From positions 1 through 62,615 of the forward strand of contig CAZTZL010000008.1 in assembly GCA_964617625.1 (NCBI GenBank): a stretch of DNA of 62,615 bases, in the 5' to 3' direction. Of this stretch, positions 44,401 to 51,308 are shown piece by piece (position 1 is the stretch's first letter; each line of letters begins with the position of its first letter). Position numbers and translations under genes: made by a program. The stretch comes from CAZTZL01 sp964617625. Its GTDB lineage: Bacteria > Zhuqueibacterota > QNDG01 > DSAB01. The notes beneath the pieces are model-generated. The model was given only the letters and a program-made list of their open reading frames with translations. It was not told where the DNA came from and made no database searches.

Positions 44401-44487
44401 AATTTTACCGGTAACACCACCAAGAAGTTCTCCCCATATACCAAGGGCAATCGCGATAATGACAACTATAAATATCATTCTTTTCAT
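41476..44487 (-). CDS. TonB-dependent outer membrane receptor (SusC/CirA-like)
   Basis: The protein has 1003 residues. After the signal peptide (about 1-24) there is a carboxypeptidase-regulatory-like domain (INGKITDKETGDPLYGSNIMLDETSLG ... YYTIINVPPGTYNLRATMMGYQ), then a TonB plug (VLELQAGITKSGSSGEDLHIRGGRSGEIAFWVDGVAV ... EYGQAMSGIINIIT) and a 22-strand-type barrel ending AGVEINF with a C-terminal Phe. It imports a large ligand with energy from TonB. No SusD gene follows; the next genes are the sorting-tail protein and the PorV-like protein. A consensus promoter lies ~240 bases before the start. The ligand is unknown. Confidence 0.92.
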   Translation of the reverse strand: MKRMIFIVVIIAIALGIWGELLGGVTGKINGKITDKETGDPLYGSNIMLDETSLGCAADAEGYYTIINVPPGTYNLRATMMGYQTLIVKNVRVNIDQTTSIDLSLPQTVLESAESVTIVADRPLVRKDMTSSLASVSNSDINALPVQTIDDVLELQAGITKSGSSGEDLHIRGGRSGEIAFWVDGVAVTDVYNGDMGVVVENSSIQELQVISGTFNAEYGQAMSGIINIITSEGGKKYSGHVKAYFGDYMNSGDEFDILKGVKLRTNPTTNVIKSIGIMKNPLADLNPIYNGEFSLSGPIPFLKNKLTFFVNGRHFYNDGYLYGSEWYKPTGVPGDSSTVALNPYQRTSAQAKLTFRASSNIKLNYSIFWNQWKNKTTYWLGFENPINPNSQYLITGHEMRYVPGGLPTQKSDGLSQILTWNHVLSPNTFYEIRLNRFYSEYKRYVFEDPNTVPKYLVRVTFAPDSTRILDPSVPEDLAYLNYVKQNRIAYDYFVDPDGPVGYVHPDSISAPASDSFYKIGMDMEHSNRSTAYWLGKFDLTSQMTRTHQIKTGLEFRQYELKLDEYTLIPKTVGGEEIVPFVPAIPDVSSINHDIYAHKPIEFAGYIQDKIEFNDIIVNIGLRFDYFDADASIPVDPTDTNIYNPFKDENIYKNPEAPENERIKYTPEERKSFMLKSVKPKYKFSPRLGIAYPITDRGVIHFSYGHFYQIPEFQYLYVSPDYKFTSGGGGSYRLFGNPDLKPQQTVMYEIGLQQQLTDVIGIDVTLFYRDVRDWVSTSPLISTYLPDTKYSMYENKDYANVRGITFKIEKRYANNFAAKLDYTYQIAEGTYSDPKDAFNAIRNQDEPRRVLIPMIWDQPHTLNASLIFGLGKWNASLIGRYWSGKPYTPQFPSGEVLGASASTALRTNSARLPGQKSVDLYIDRKFPLGVLNLTLFVNVYNIFDQRDELNVYGDSGTATYTTRIRPSEIPYDAARVGTVEHYVLQSGWYTSPREIQAGVEINF

Positions 44488-44918
44488 TTTTATCCCCTTT
44501 TAAATTTTATTAATGATATCAATGAGAAATAAAATTGAAAGCGTTCTGTTTCCTTCAAATCCTCCTTTCCCGGATTTTATACTTTTTATATACTGGATTA
44601 TTAGTAACATTTACGTACTCATTCATGGTCAGAAGAATAACCATAATTTACTATTTTACAATAGCGTGAACGATAACGCAGAATAAGAAAAAAAATGAGA
44701 CCGCTTTCTAATTTAACTTGTATATTATAATAAATGATGTTAAAAATTGCAAGTGATTTTTAATAGAAAATTCTTTTTCTTGGGATAATTATTTTGTACA
44801 TTTTCAATCTTAATCAAAAAACAACCATTTGCTGTTTGTTACGTAAAATCTTGACAGAGATGATTGCTTTTTAATGGTTTCTAAAACCTGAACTGGATAA
44901 GAGAGGGAGAGAGTAAAA
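44488..44918. other. Divergent control region between the two TonB receptor genes
   Basis: These 431 bases contain no credible gene. They hold the minus-strand promoter at 44724-44752 and two inverted GAAAGCGnTCT boxes (44537-44547 on plus, 44698-44708 on minus). A TTGACA at 44851-44856 lacks a -10 at proper spacing. The minus-strand leader would be ~230 bases. GAGAGGGAGAGAG before 44919 supplies the Shine-Dalgarno for the plus-strand receptor. Confidence 0.6.
44724..44752 (-). promoter_or_regulatory. Sigma-70-like promoter of the minus-strand receptor operon
   Basis: On the minus strand TTGCAA (44752-44747), a 17-bp spacer and a perfect TATAAT (44729-44724). The predicted start near 44717 leaves a leader of ~230 bases before the receptor start at 44487. 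One of the GAAAGCGnTCT boxes (44698-44708) lies just downstream of the predicted start, where a repressor could block it. Confidence 0.7.
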
Positions 44919-47309
44919 ATGAAGAAATGGATCGTCTTTTCGTTCATTTTATTTCTGTTTACTTTAAATCATACGCAAGCTGTCGAATCGAATTATGCCG
45001 GTCTTTTAGGAAAGATCCGTGGGCAGGTACTGGATGAGGCGACACAGAATCCTTTACAGGCAGTGAATATTATGGTTGACGGCGCACAACTGGGCACTGC
45101 TTCTGATGAAAACGGAAATTATATTATCGAACGCATCCCACCTGGAATTTATCGGATCCGTTTTATGATGATGGGTTATAAAACACGAATTGTCAATAAT
45201 GTGGTTGTGAATCCCAATAAAACGACCTGGCAGCAGATTGAATTGAAATCAACCGTGTTAGAGGGCGAAGATGTCGTTGTAACTGCCGGATATTTTCATG
45301 AAGCCAAAGATGCCGTAGTGAGTAACCGCAGTGTGGATTATGAAGAAATCCGGATGGATCCGGGTTCTGTCATGGATATTCAGCGTGTTGTTCAGGTTCT
45401 GCCGGCAGTGGTTTCAGGTTCGGATCAGGAAAATGAGATCATAGTCCGCGGCGGGATGCCCGGAGAAAATCTGTTCATTATGGATAACATCGAGATACCC
45501 AATCCCAATCATTTCGGATACCAGGGAGCAGGGGGCGGACCCATTAATATGATCAATACATTGATGGTTCGCCGTGTCGATTTTTATGCCGGTGCTTTTC
45601 CTGCAAGATACGGGGATAAAGCCTCATCGGTTCTGGATATTGCATTACGCGACGGAAACCGGGAAAAAATCTCGGGCCAGGTGTATTTGGGAATGTCCGG
45701 TGCTGGAGCACTTTTAGAAGGTCCAATTGGGGGCGGAAAGGGGTCTTATATTCTGAGTGGTCAAAAAAGTTTTCTTGATTTGATCATATCCTCCACAGGA
45801 TTAACAGCAGTGCCACATTATTACAGCCTTCAGGGAAAACTGACTTATGATCTGACTAAAAATGATCGTATTCTGATCAATGGGATTTATGGAAACGACG
45901 AAATTACAATAGAAGATGATGAGAGCGGGTACGGTCGGGGTGCCGAAAATGTGCGGTCATTGAGTCATCAGTATGCAGTGGGTGGTACATGGCGCCATCT
46001 TTTCGGTGACAAAGGATTTTCCCGAGTGACTCTTTCTCAGACATTGAATTACTGGAATCAGTATGTCTATAATCCAAGCGGATATGCGTATTATAAAAAT
46101 GTATCGACTGAAATTGAAAGAACTCTGAAGGCAGAAGTTACATTTCTACCGTTCGAAAAGACCGAATTGAATTTCGGCGGACAGATCAAATCCATTCCGT
46201 TTGATTTATATCAATGGTCAGGTCCTGATACGTTGTGTATTTATGATACGTCTGTCAGTCCGCCTGCCTATATCGGAGATTCACTCTACTATGATGCCTA
46301 TCTTCAGGATATTCAGAAAACCACAATGAAAGCCGCACTCTTTGGACAGGTCAAACAGCAGTTATTGAGTCGATTGACAGCCACACTGGGTCTGCGGTTC
46401 GATTATTTTGATTATACAGGCAAGCATGCCATTGATCCGAGACTGGGGCTAACCTGTGCGCTAACTCCTGTGACCAATTTGAACCTTGCTTATGGCCAGC
46501 ATTCCCAGACTCCGGCCTATATCTATGTATCAGGGCATCCATTGAATAAAAACCTCGATTATTATAGAACACAACAGGTTGTATTGGGTGTTGAGCATCT
46601 GTTCCGGGAAGATATTCGCGGTACGCTGGAAATTTTTTATAAGGATTATCAAGGTGTACCTGTTTCAGAAAGCAGTCTTTCTCCTGATCCGTTTGATGCA
46701 GCATACGGCCATTTGATTAATAAAGGAGAGGGTTATGCGAGGGGGATCGAAGTATTTCTGCAGAAAAAGCGGTCCAAACACCACTATTTTACGATCAGCT
46801 ACTCCTATTCCAACGCCAAAGCATATGATCCCCGTTATGGAAAACCCTATCCCTGGGATTATGATTACCGGCATGTTTTTACGTTTGTCAGTGGCTTGCG
46901 CTTTGATTTGAGAGATAAAATCTGGTATCAAAAAATGTCTAAAAATCTGTTTTATAATCTATTTTCCTGGATACTTCCCTTTGCTGATCAGGTGGAGATC
47001 GGTATTCGCTGGCGGTATCTCGGTGGAAGACCTTATACACAACCCGAATATATCGCTCATTTTCAAGCCTGGATTGTTCCTCCAGGTGCCGATATCAACA
47101 CAGAGCGTTATCCGGCTTATCACCGGTTGGATATCCGTCTGGACAGGCGATTCATGTTTAAGAATTGGAATATGGTCACCTTTATTGATATCATGAATGT
47201 TTACGCTCGCGATAACATCTGGATGTATGCTTATCAGAGTGACGGGACTATCGATAACATCTATCAGTTTCAGGTGTTTCCGGTTGGTGGAATTACGATT
47301 GAGTTTTAA
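44919..47309 (+). CDS. TonB-dependent outer membrane receptor
   Basis: The protein has 796 residues with a signal peptide (about 1-21). A carboxypeptidase-regulatory-like domain follows (IRGQVLDEATQNPLQAVNIMVDGAQLG ... YIIERIPPGIYRIRFMMMGYK). The plug shows DIQRVVQVLPAVVSGSDQENEIIVRGGMPGENLFIMDNIEIPNPNHF and PARYGDKASSVLDIALRDG. The barrel ends VFPVGGITIEF with a C-terminal Phe. There is no STN signalling domain of FecA type at the N-terminus. The ECF sigma factor gene starts 39 bases past its stop, so receptor and regulators are probably one operon. Its ligand is unknown. Confidence 0.92.
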   Translation: MKKWIVFSFILFLFTLNHTQAVESNYAGLLGKIRGQVLDEATQNPLQAVNIMVDGAQLGTASDENGNYIIERIPPGIYRIRFMMMGYKTRIVNNVVVNPNKTTWQQIELKSTVLEGEDVVVTAGYFHEAKDAVVSNRSVDYEEIRMDPGSVMDIQRVVQVLPAVVSGSDQENEIIVRGGMPGENLFIMDNIEIPNPNHFGYQGAGGGPINMINTLMVRRVDFYAGAFPARYGDKASSVLDIALRDGNREKISGQVYLGMSGAGALLEGPIGGGKGSYILSGQKSFLDLIISSTGLTAVPHYYSLQGKLTYDLTKNDRILINGIYGNDEITIEDDESGYGRGAENVRSLSHQYAVGGTWRHLFGDKGFSRVTLSQTLNYWNQYVYNPSGYAYYKNVSTEIERTLKAEVTFLPFEKTELNFGGQIKSIPFDLYQWSGPDTLCIYDTSVSPPAYIGDSLYYDAYLQDIQKTTMKAALFGQVKQQLLSRLTATLGLRFDYFDYTGKHAIDPRLGLTCALTPVTNLNLAYGQHSQTPAYIYVSGHPLNKNLDYYRTQQVVLGVEHLFREDIRGTLEIFYKDYQGVPVSESSLSPDPFDAAYGHLINKGEGYARGIEVFLQKKRSKHHYFTISYSYSNAKAYDPRYGKPYPWDYDYRHVFTFVSGLRFDLRDKIWYQKMSKNLFYNLFSWILPFADQVEIGIRWRYLGGRPYTQPEYIAHFQAWIVPPGADINTERYPAYHRLDIRLDRRFMFKNWNMVTFIDIMNVYARDNIWMYAYQSDGTIDNIYQFQVFPVGGITIEF

Positions 47310-47348
47310 TTGTAACCTTTTTAACTTTGCTTCGTCCTAATAAGTGAA

Positions 47349-47894
47349 ATGATGAAAAAAGCATCATTCCCAAAAATAGTGCAGCAGCACAAAGACCGTG
47401 TTTTCGGTTATTCCTACTATTTCTTACACAATCGCGAAGACGCTGAAGATGTTACACAGGATGTATTTGTGAGGTTATGGCAGCACTGGGATGAAATCGA
47501 TAAAAATAAAATAAAGGCATGGGTCATGCAGGTTGCGCATCATCGATGTATTGATTTTACGAGAAAGAGGAAAAGAATTCATGAAGATTCTTATAAAACA
47601 GTATCTAATCCCAAGTCGTCCATTTTACAAGACTCATTAGAAATGCGGGGTCCCGATATGCAATTTGAATTTAGTGAAACGCAACACCTGTTATTAAGTG
47701 CTTTGGAGGGGCTTCCCGGGCGCACCAGAAGCATGATGCTGATGCACTATTTTCAGGATTTAAAATTCGAAACCATAGCGGATATTTTGGATGTCAATAT
47801 CAATACGGTAAAAGTGACGGTTCATCGGGGGAGAAAAATGTTGAAAGAAGTTATCGAGAGTAAATATCCGGAAATGGCAGAGGTTTCCATATGA
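47349..47894 (+). CDS. ECF-family RNA polymerase sigma factor
   Basis: The protein has 181 residues. Region 2 is clear: IVQQHKDRVFGYSYYFLHNREDAEDVTQDVFVRLWQHWDEID, with KAWVMQVAHHRCIDFTRKRKR (-10 recognition and core binding). Region 4 has LPGRTRSMMLMHYFQDLKFETIADILDVNINTVKVTVHRGRKMLKE, a helix-turn-helix for the -35 element. It directs transcription in response to an envelope signal. Its end overlaps the start of the zinc-finger anti-sigma gene (4 bases), and a TonB receptor precedes it. ATG 47349 is followed directly by a second ATG at 47352; either could be used. Confidence 0.93.
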   Translation: MMKKASFPKIVQQHKDRVFGYSYYFLHNREDAEDVTQDVFVRLWQHWDEIDKNKIKAWVMQVAHHRCIDFTRKRKRIHEDSYKTVSNPKSSILQDSLEMRGPDMQFEFSETQHLLLSALEGLPGRTRSMMLMHYFQDLKFETIADILDVNINTVKVTVHRGRKMLKEVIESKYPEMAEVSI

Positions 47895-48442
47895 TGATGT
47901 GTAATGAAATTCAGGTTCTGATCGAAAAATTTCTGAATCATGATATGTCCCGTCAAGAGAGACAGGATTTTCGGAAACACATCCGCAATTGCCCGGATTG
48001 TCGGACAGAATTTGAAAAATGGCAGAAGGTCGAAAAAACTTTGTCCGGTTTTCCAAAACAAAAATGTCCGAACAGAGTGCTTGAGAACATCTATTCGAAT
48101 ACAATCGGATCAAAGCCAAAATCAGTTCGTCGAATACGATTCAGAGGTTTTACCAATCACGCGGGATGGAAATGGGCAGGTGCCGCAGTTGCGTTTGGTT
48201 TAATTTTATTGTTTACCATCATTCATCCTATGGGTGATCGGAATAAAATAGAGGAAATTTCTTATTCACAGGAAGAAGCGTTAAGGGCCAGAGAACAGGC
48301 GAAATGGAGCCTGGCCTATGTGGCTCAGGTAATTCATAAATCCGAAAAAACGGCAATCGATAATGCGCTCCTGATCGAATTGCCGCAAACCGTAAGAAAG
48401 GCTGTTAAGAATACAGTACCCATTTTAAAAGGAGGTTCGTGA
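47891..48442 (+). CDS. Zinc-finger anti-sigma factor with one membrane helix
   Basis: The protein has 183 residues. The N-terminal cytoplasmic part holds the ZAS motif in FRKHIRNCPDCRTEFEKW (His-x3-Cys-x2-Cys). A single membrane helix runs about 97-116 (WAGAAVAFGLILLFTII). The remaining ~65 residues are predicted periplasmic and rich in Glu, Lys and Ala. Such proteins hold the partner sigma factor until an envelope signal arrives. The gene overlaps the sigma gene on one side and the DUF4252-like gene on the other, so all three should be made together. No known sensor fold is seen in the periplasmic tail. Confidence 0.9.
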   Translation: MMMCNEIQVLIEKFLNHDMSRQERQDFRKHIRNCPDCRTEFEKWQKVEKTLSGFPKQKCPNRVLENIYSNTIGSKPKSVRRIRFRGFTNHAGWKWAGAAVAFGLILLFTIIHPMGDRNKIEEISYSQEEALRAREQAKWSLAYVAQVIHKSEKTAIDNALLIELPQTVRKAVKNTVPILKGGS

Positions 48443-49017
48443 TGGCATTGAACAAACATTTATTTATTTCAATTTCTATTCTGGTTTTTTGTGCTGTATT
48501 GAAGGCACAGGATCCTGATATCAGAAAAATGCCCGGATTCGTCAATCTGGAAGAGATACAAATTCCCGGAAATGCAGGCGAGGTCACCGAGATATCTCTT
48601 GGACCGCCCCTTCTCCGCATTGCCAGAACAGCTCATGCAAACGGAGATGAACACCTGTCGGAATCTCTCGAGGGGATATTTTCCATTCAGGTCAAGTCGT
48701 TTGATGTGGATTCGTTTCAAGCGATTCAGGTCCGGCCTATCATGGACAAGATTGAGAAGCAGCTTGCAAAGGAGAAATGGGAGAGGCTTGTCCGTGTAAA
48801 AAAAGCCCATGAAATGACCAATGTCAGCATCAAATATGACAAGGGCAAGGCTGTAGGAATGTTGATTATGTCGCTGAACCCCGGCAACGAAGCTTCTTTC
48901 GTCAACATCGTCGGCAACATTGATCTTGCACAGCTCGGGGAGTTGAGTGATTTTGGTGTGGACACTTCCCCGCTTGACAGTCTTGAAGGATTGTCCGATA
49001 AGGATGAAAGAGAGTGA
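48442..49017 (+). CDS. Secreted DUF4252-like protein of the sigma operon
   Basis: From ATG 48442 the protein has 191 residues; GGAGG at 48431-48435 supports this over the GTG at 48439. The signal peptide (about 1-22) ends VLKAQD. The mature part opens MPGFVNLEEIQIPGNAGEVTEISLGPPLLRIARTA, followed by SIQVKSFDVDS and VRVKKAHEMTNVSIKYDKGKAVGMLIM ... FVNIVGNIDLAQLGEL. This matches the DUF4252 pattern as I know it from Bacteroidetes, where it is often near ECF sigma genes. The function is unknown; the context suggests it is the signal ligand or modulator for the anti-sigma tail. The acidic C-terminus is short. Confidence 0.8.
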   Translation: MALNKHLFISISILVFCAVLKAQDPDIRKMPGFVNLEEIQIPGNAGEVTEISLGPPLLRIARTAHANGDEHLSESLEGIFSIQVKSFDVDSFQAIQVRPIMDKIEKQLAKEKWERLVRVKKAHEMTNVSIKYDKGKAVGMLIMSLNPGNEASFVNIVGNIDLAQLGELSDFGVDTSPLDSLEGLSDKDERE

Positions 49018-49122
49018 TATGGTGCAACGCAGACTTATTTTTTAAGCTATTTGAATATGAATTATTGATGCGATAGATATATAAAATAATCAGTTTTTAA
49101 AATTATATCGATTGGAAAACAG

Positions 49123-49157
49123 ACAGCCGGGTCATTTAGGATGGCTGTTTTTGTTTT
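49123..49157 (+). terminator. Probable terminator of the receptor-sigma operon
   Basis: ACAGCC (49123-49128) and GGCTGT (49143-49148) form a six-base stem with a 14-base loop, followed by TTTTTGTTTT. It lies ~106 bases past the DUF4252-like stop. The stem is short, so confidence is moderate. Confidence 0.5.
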
Positions 49158-49225
49158 GGATATGATGGTCATACTTGTTTTTCGATGATCAGTAACTGTT
49201 TGATTTTAAATTATCTTTGTTTGCT

Positions 49226-49300
49226 TTCAAGCTAGGCGAGATGTTCCGTACATAGTCATATAATCGCCTGAAGGTGATGAACACCTCTGGGAACAAGAAG
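49226..49300 (+). repeat. Two-hairpin dispersed repeat, copy A
   Basis: This copy starts TTCAAGCTAGGCGAG and shares most positions with copies B and C. The core is hairpin 1 (degenerate here), TATAATCG, then hairpin 2 with GGTG/CACC around ATGAA. It ends in AACAAGAAG, which appears to supply the Shine-Dalgarno for the MBL gene at 49311. Confidence 0.85.
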
Positions 49301-49310
49301 GACTTACATT

Positions 49311-50090
49311 TTGCTTGCTCGTCGATCTGACAAGGCCGTTGAATCAAAGGTTGTCAATATAGATTCACAAATGAAGATTTACATCGGAGGTGGATGTAAT
49401 TCAACAGTGCTGCTTTCAAATGATGGCCGCAAAGCAATAATAGTGGACACAAAATATTTCGGTAGCGCTAAAAAACTACGTTCGAAGATTTCCGCTCCTG
49501 AAATTACTATTATAAACACGCATTTTCACCTTGATCACGCTCGTGGAAATAAACACTACCCGGATGCCTTTATTATTTCAGGAAATACAAATTGGAAGCA
49601 ATGGGATTTTGACACCGCTTATAGCAGACATCCTGATAAAATACTCGATCCCGGAGAAGATTTCGATATTCATTTTGATGATGAAATTGTTCATGTTTCT
49701 GATATGGGTAGAGCTCATTCACCCAATGACCTCATTGTTTTTTTTAAAAAACGCAAAGTTCTTGCCGCTGGTGATTTAATCTGGACCAATAGACATCCAA
49801 TTTTACTCGATAAAAATGTTAATCTTAAGTTGTGGATCTCATATTTAGAGATAATGGAAAGCTCGTATGATGTTCATACCGTTGTCCCTGGTCATGGAAA
49901 TATATCTGGCAAAGAGTCTATTTCGAATATGAAAGAATATTTTACTTCCATTTTACGATCAATCAATTCTCCTGCTGAATTAAAAAAGCTAAAATATCGG
50001 TATGCTGACTATTCAACGTTTTTATTCTTTGGCAACTTTTCGAGAACTGTAAAGGTCATGAAAAATGAGATACGAAATAATTCTATTTAA
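49311..50090 (+). CDS. Metallo-beta-lactamase-fold hydrolase
   Basis: The protein has 259 residues from TTG 49311 (AGAAGGA before it); ATG 49371 is an alternative that would keep the fold nearly whole. The MBL metal motif is INTHFHLDHARGN (HxHxDH), with VSDMGRAHSPNDLIVFF (third His), KVLAAGDLIW (metal-bridging Asp) and VVPGHGNISGKE (last His). It resembles the glyoxalase II/quinoprotein-hydrolase type of small MBL proteins. There is no signal peptide, so it is probably cytoplasmic. The substrate is unknown. It is flanked on both sides by copies of the two-hairpin repeat. Confidence 0.88.
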   Translation: MLARRSDKAVESKVVNIDSQMKIYIGGGCNSTVLLSNDGRKAIIVDTKYFGSAKKLRSKISAPEITIINTHFHLDHARGNKHYPDAFIISGNTNWKQWDFDTAYSRHPDKILDPGEDFDIHFDDEIVHVSDMGRAHSPNDLIVFFKKRKVLAAGDLIWTNRHPILLDKNVNLKLWISYLEIMESSYDVHTVVPGHGNISGKESISNMKEYFTSILRSINSPAELKKLKYRYADYSTFLFFGNFSRTVKVMKNEIRNNSI

Positions 50091-50100
50091 TGATACATTG

Positions 50101-50172
50101 AGGTAGGCGAGGTGTTCCGCACCTCGTTATATAATCGCCCGAATGTGATGAACACATTCGGGAGCAAAAAAG
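50101..50172 (+). repeat. Two-hairpin dispersed repeat, copy B (most symmetric)
   Basis: Hairpin 1 is CGAGGTG-TTCCG-CACCTCG (50108-50126) with a perfect 7-bp stem. TTATATAATCG lies in the middle. Hairpin 2 is CCCGAATGTG-ATGAA-CACATTCGGG (50138-50162) with a perfect 10-bp stem. It starts 10 bases past the MBL gene stop. Confidence 0.9.
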
Positions 50173-50259
50173 TTATTCAGTGATATTAAGCAGCTCGAAA
50201 TGTTTGATAAAAGTATCCAGTAAATCAAAGTTGTATGATCTTTATTAGATGGAAAACAA

Positions 50260-50961
50260 TTGAGAGTACACTACTTGCAGCATGTGATTTTTGAGGGACT
50301 GGGTAGTATTGGTCCAATATTAAGGGAAAGAGGGCATCAACTCACATCGACGCATCTTTACGAATTTCAGAAATTACCTCCTATTAGCGATATCGATTGG
50401 TTGATTGTCATGGGTGGGCCGATGGGTGTATATGACGATGGAAAATATAACTGGCTGCGCACTGAAAAGCGATTCATTGAGAAGGTCATTAAATCCGGCA
50501 AAATTGTTCTTGGTATCTGTCTCGGTGCACAAATCATTTCGGATGTTCTGGGAGCCCGGGTATATAAAAATAAGTATCGGGAAATAGGCTGGTTTCATAT
50601 TAGCCGCTTGCCGGATGTTGATAGAACCGTTTTATCCCCGGCCATTCCTCAACAGGTTGAAGTATTTCACTGGCACAGTGATACTTTCGATATTCCCGGA
50701 GATGCCATCTCGCTGGCTAAAAGTGATGCGTGTAAGAATCAGGGATTTATCTGGCACGATCGTATCATTGGATTTCAGTTTCATTTGGAAACTACATGGC
50801 AGTCAGCTCGAGTTCTCCTAAAAACCTGCCGCAATGAACTTGACGGATCCCGGTATGTTCAAACGGAGAAGGAAATATTATCGGATCATCGGAAATTTAA
50901 AAATATTAACCGGGTAATGCAATCCGTACTCGACGTGCTGGAAAAATCGGATGGGAAATGA
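50260..50961 (+). CDS. Class I glutamine amidotransferase-like protein (GuaA-type)
   Basis: The protein has 233 residues from TTG 50260. It is a stand-alone GATase1 domain: DWLIVMGGPMGVYDDGKYNW, LGICLGAQIISDVLGARVYKN (nucleophile elbow with Cys), WHSDTFDIPGDAISLAKS and IGFQFHLETT (catalytic His and Glu). Such proteins resemble gamma-glutamyl hydrolase-like or GMP-synthase-like amidotransferases that release ammonia from glutamine or cleave gamma-glutamyl bonds. No synthetase partner domain is present or adjacent. The start has a weak Shine-Dalgarno (GGAA at 50251). It lies between repeat copies B and C. Confidence 0.87.
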   Translation: MRVHYLQHVIFEGLGSIGPILRERGHQLTSTHLYEFQKLPPISDIDWLIVMGGPMGVYDDGKYNWLRTEKRFIEKVIKSGKIVLGICLGAQIISDVLGARVYKNKYREIGWFHISRLPDVDRTVLSPAIPQQVEVFHWHSDTFDIPGDAISLAKSDACKNQGFIWHDRIIGFQFHLETTWQSARVLLKTCRNELDGSRYVQTEKEILSDHRKFKNINRVMQSVLDVLEKSDGK

Positions 50962-51308
50962 AAACTTTTCGCAGTATTGTTTACTTCCGAGATTTTAAAA
51001 CATCTGTTCATTTTGTGTCTGTTCTGTCTTTTTCATTACAAATAAAAACCACTTGATTTTTAATTTTCTTTATCTATCTTGCTAATAGATTGACTTCATC
51101 TAAAAACATATTTTTTATGTAACTTCCATATGCTTGATTCTTGGATGAAGTTTTTCTATTATTAGAAGTTCAAGCCAGGCGAGGTGTTCTTCACATCGCT
51201 ATATAATCGTTCGAAGGTGAAGAACGCCTCCAATAGTAAAAAATGGTTTTCGTTATATCGTTTATTTATTCTATTAAAAATTAAACTCATTTTTGGAGGG
51301 AACAAGCC
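50962..51308. other. Gene-free AT-rich interval holding repeat copy C
   Basis: This stretch of 347 bases has no coding frame. Apart from the repeat at 51169-51246 it is AT-rich. TTGACT at 51090-51095 with TTTTAT at 51113-51118 is a weak promoter candidate. TTGGAGGG before 51309 is a good Shine-Dalgarno. Confidence 0.55.
51169..51246 (+). repeat. Two-hairpin dispersed repeat, copy C
   Basis: It begins TTCAAGCCAGGCGAG like copy A. Hairpin 1 is CGAGGTG-TTCTT-CACATCG (one mismatch), then TATATAATCG. Hairpin 2 keeps GGTG paired with CGCC (one G-T wobble) around AAGAA. It ends ~62 bases before the next gene. Confidence 0.85.

Noticed and set aside
44851..44879. Promoter for the plus-strand receptor at TTGACA 44851
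   Set aside because: No -10-like hexamer at 16-18 bp; the only TTTAAT is 13 bp away. An ECF-type promoter may be used instead, but I could not identify one with confidence.
50130..50135. TATAAT in the centre of the two-hairpin repeats as a promoter
   Set aside because: No -35-like hexamer at 17 bp in any copy; the position is taken by hairpin 1, so the match is more likely part of the repeat's structure.
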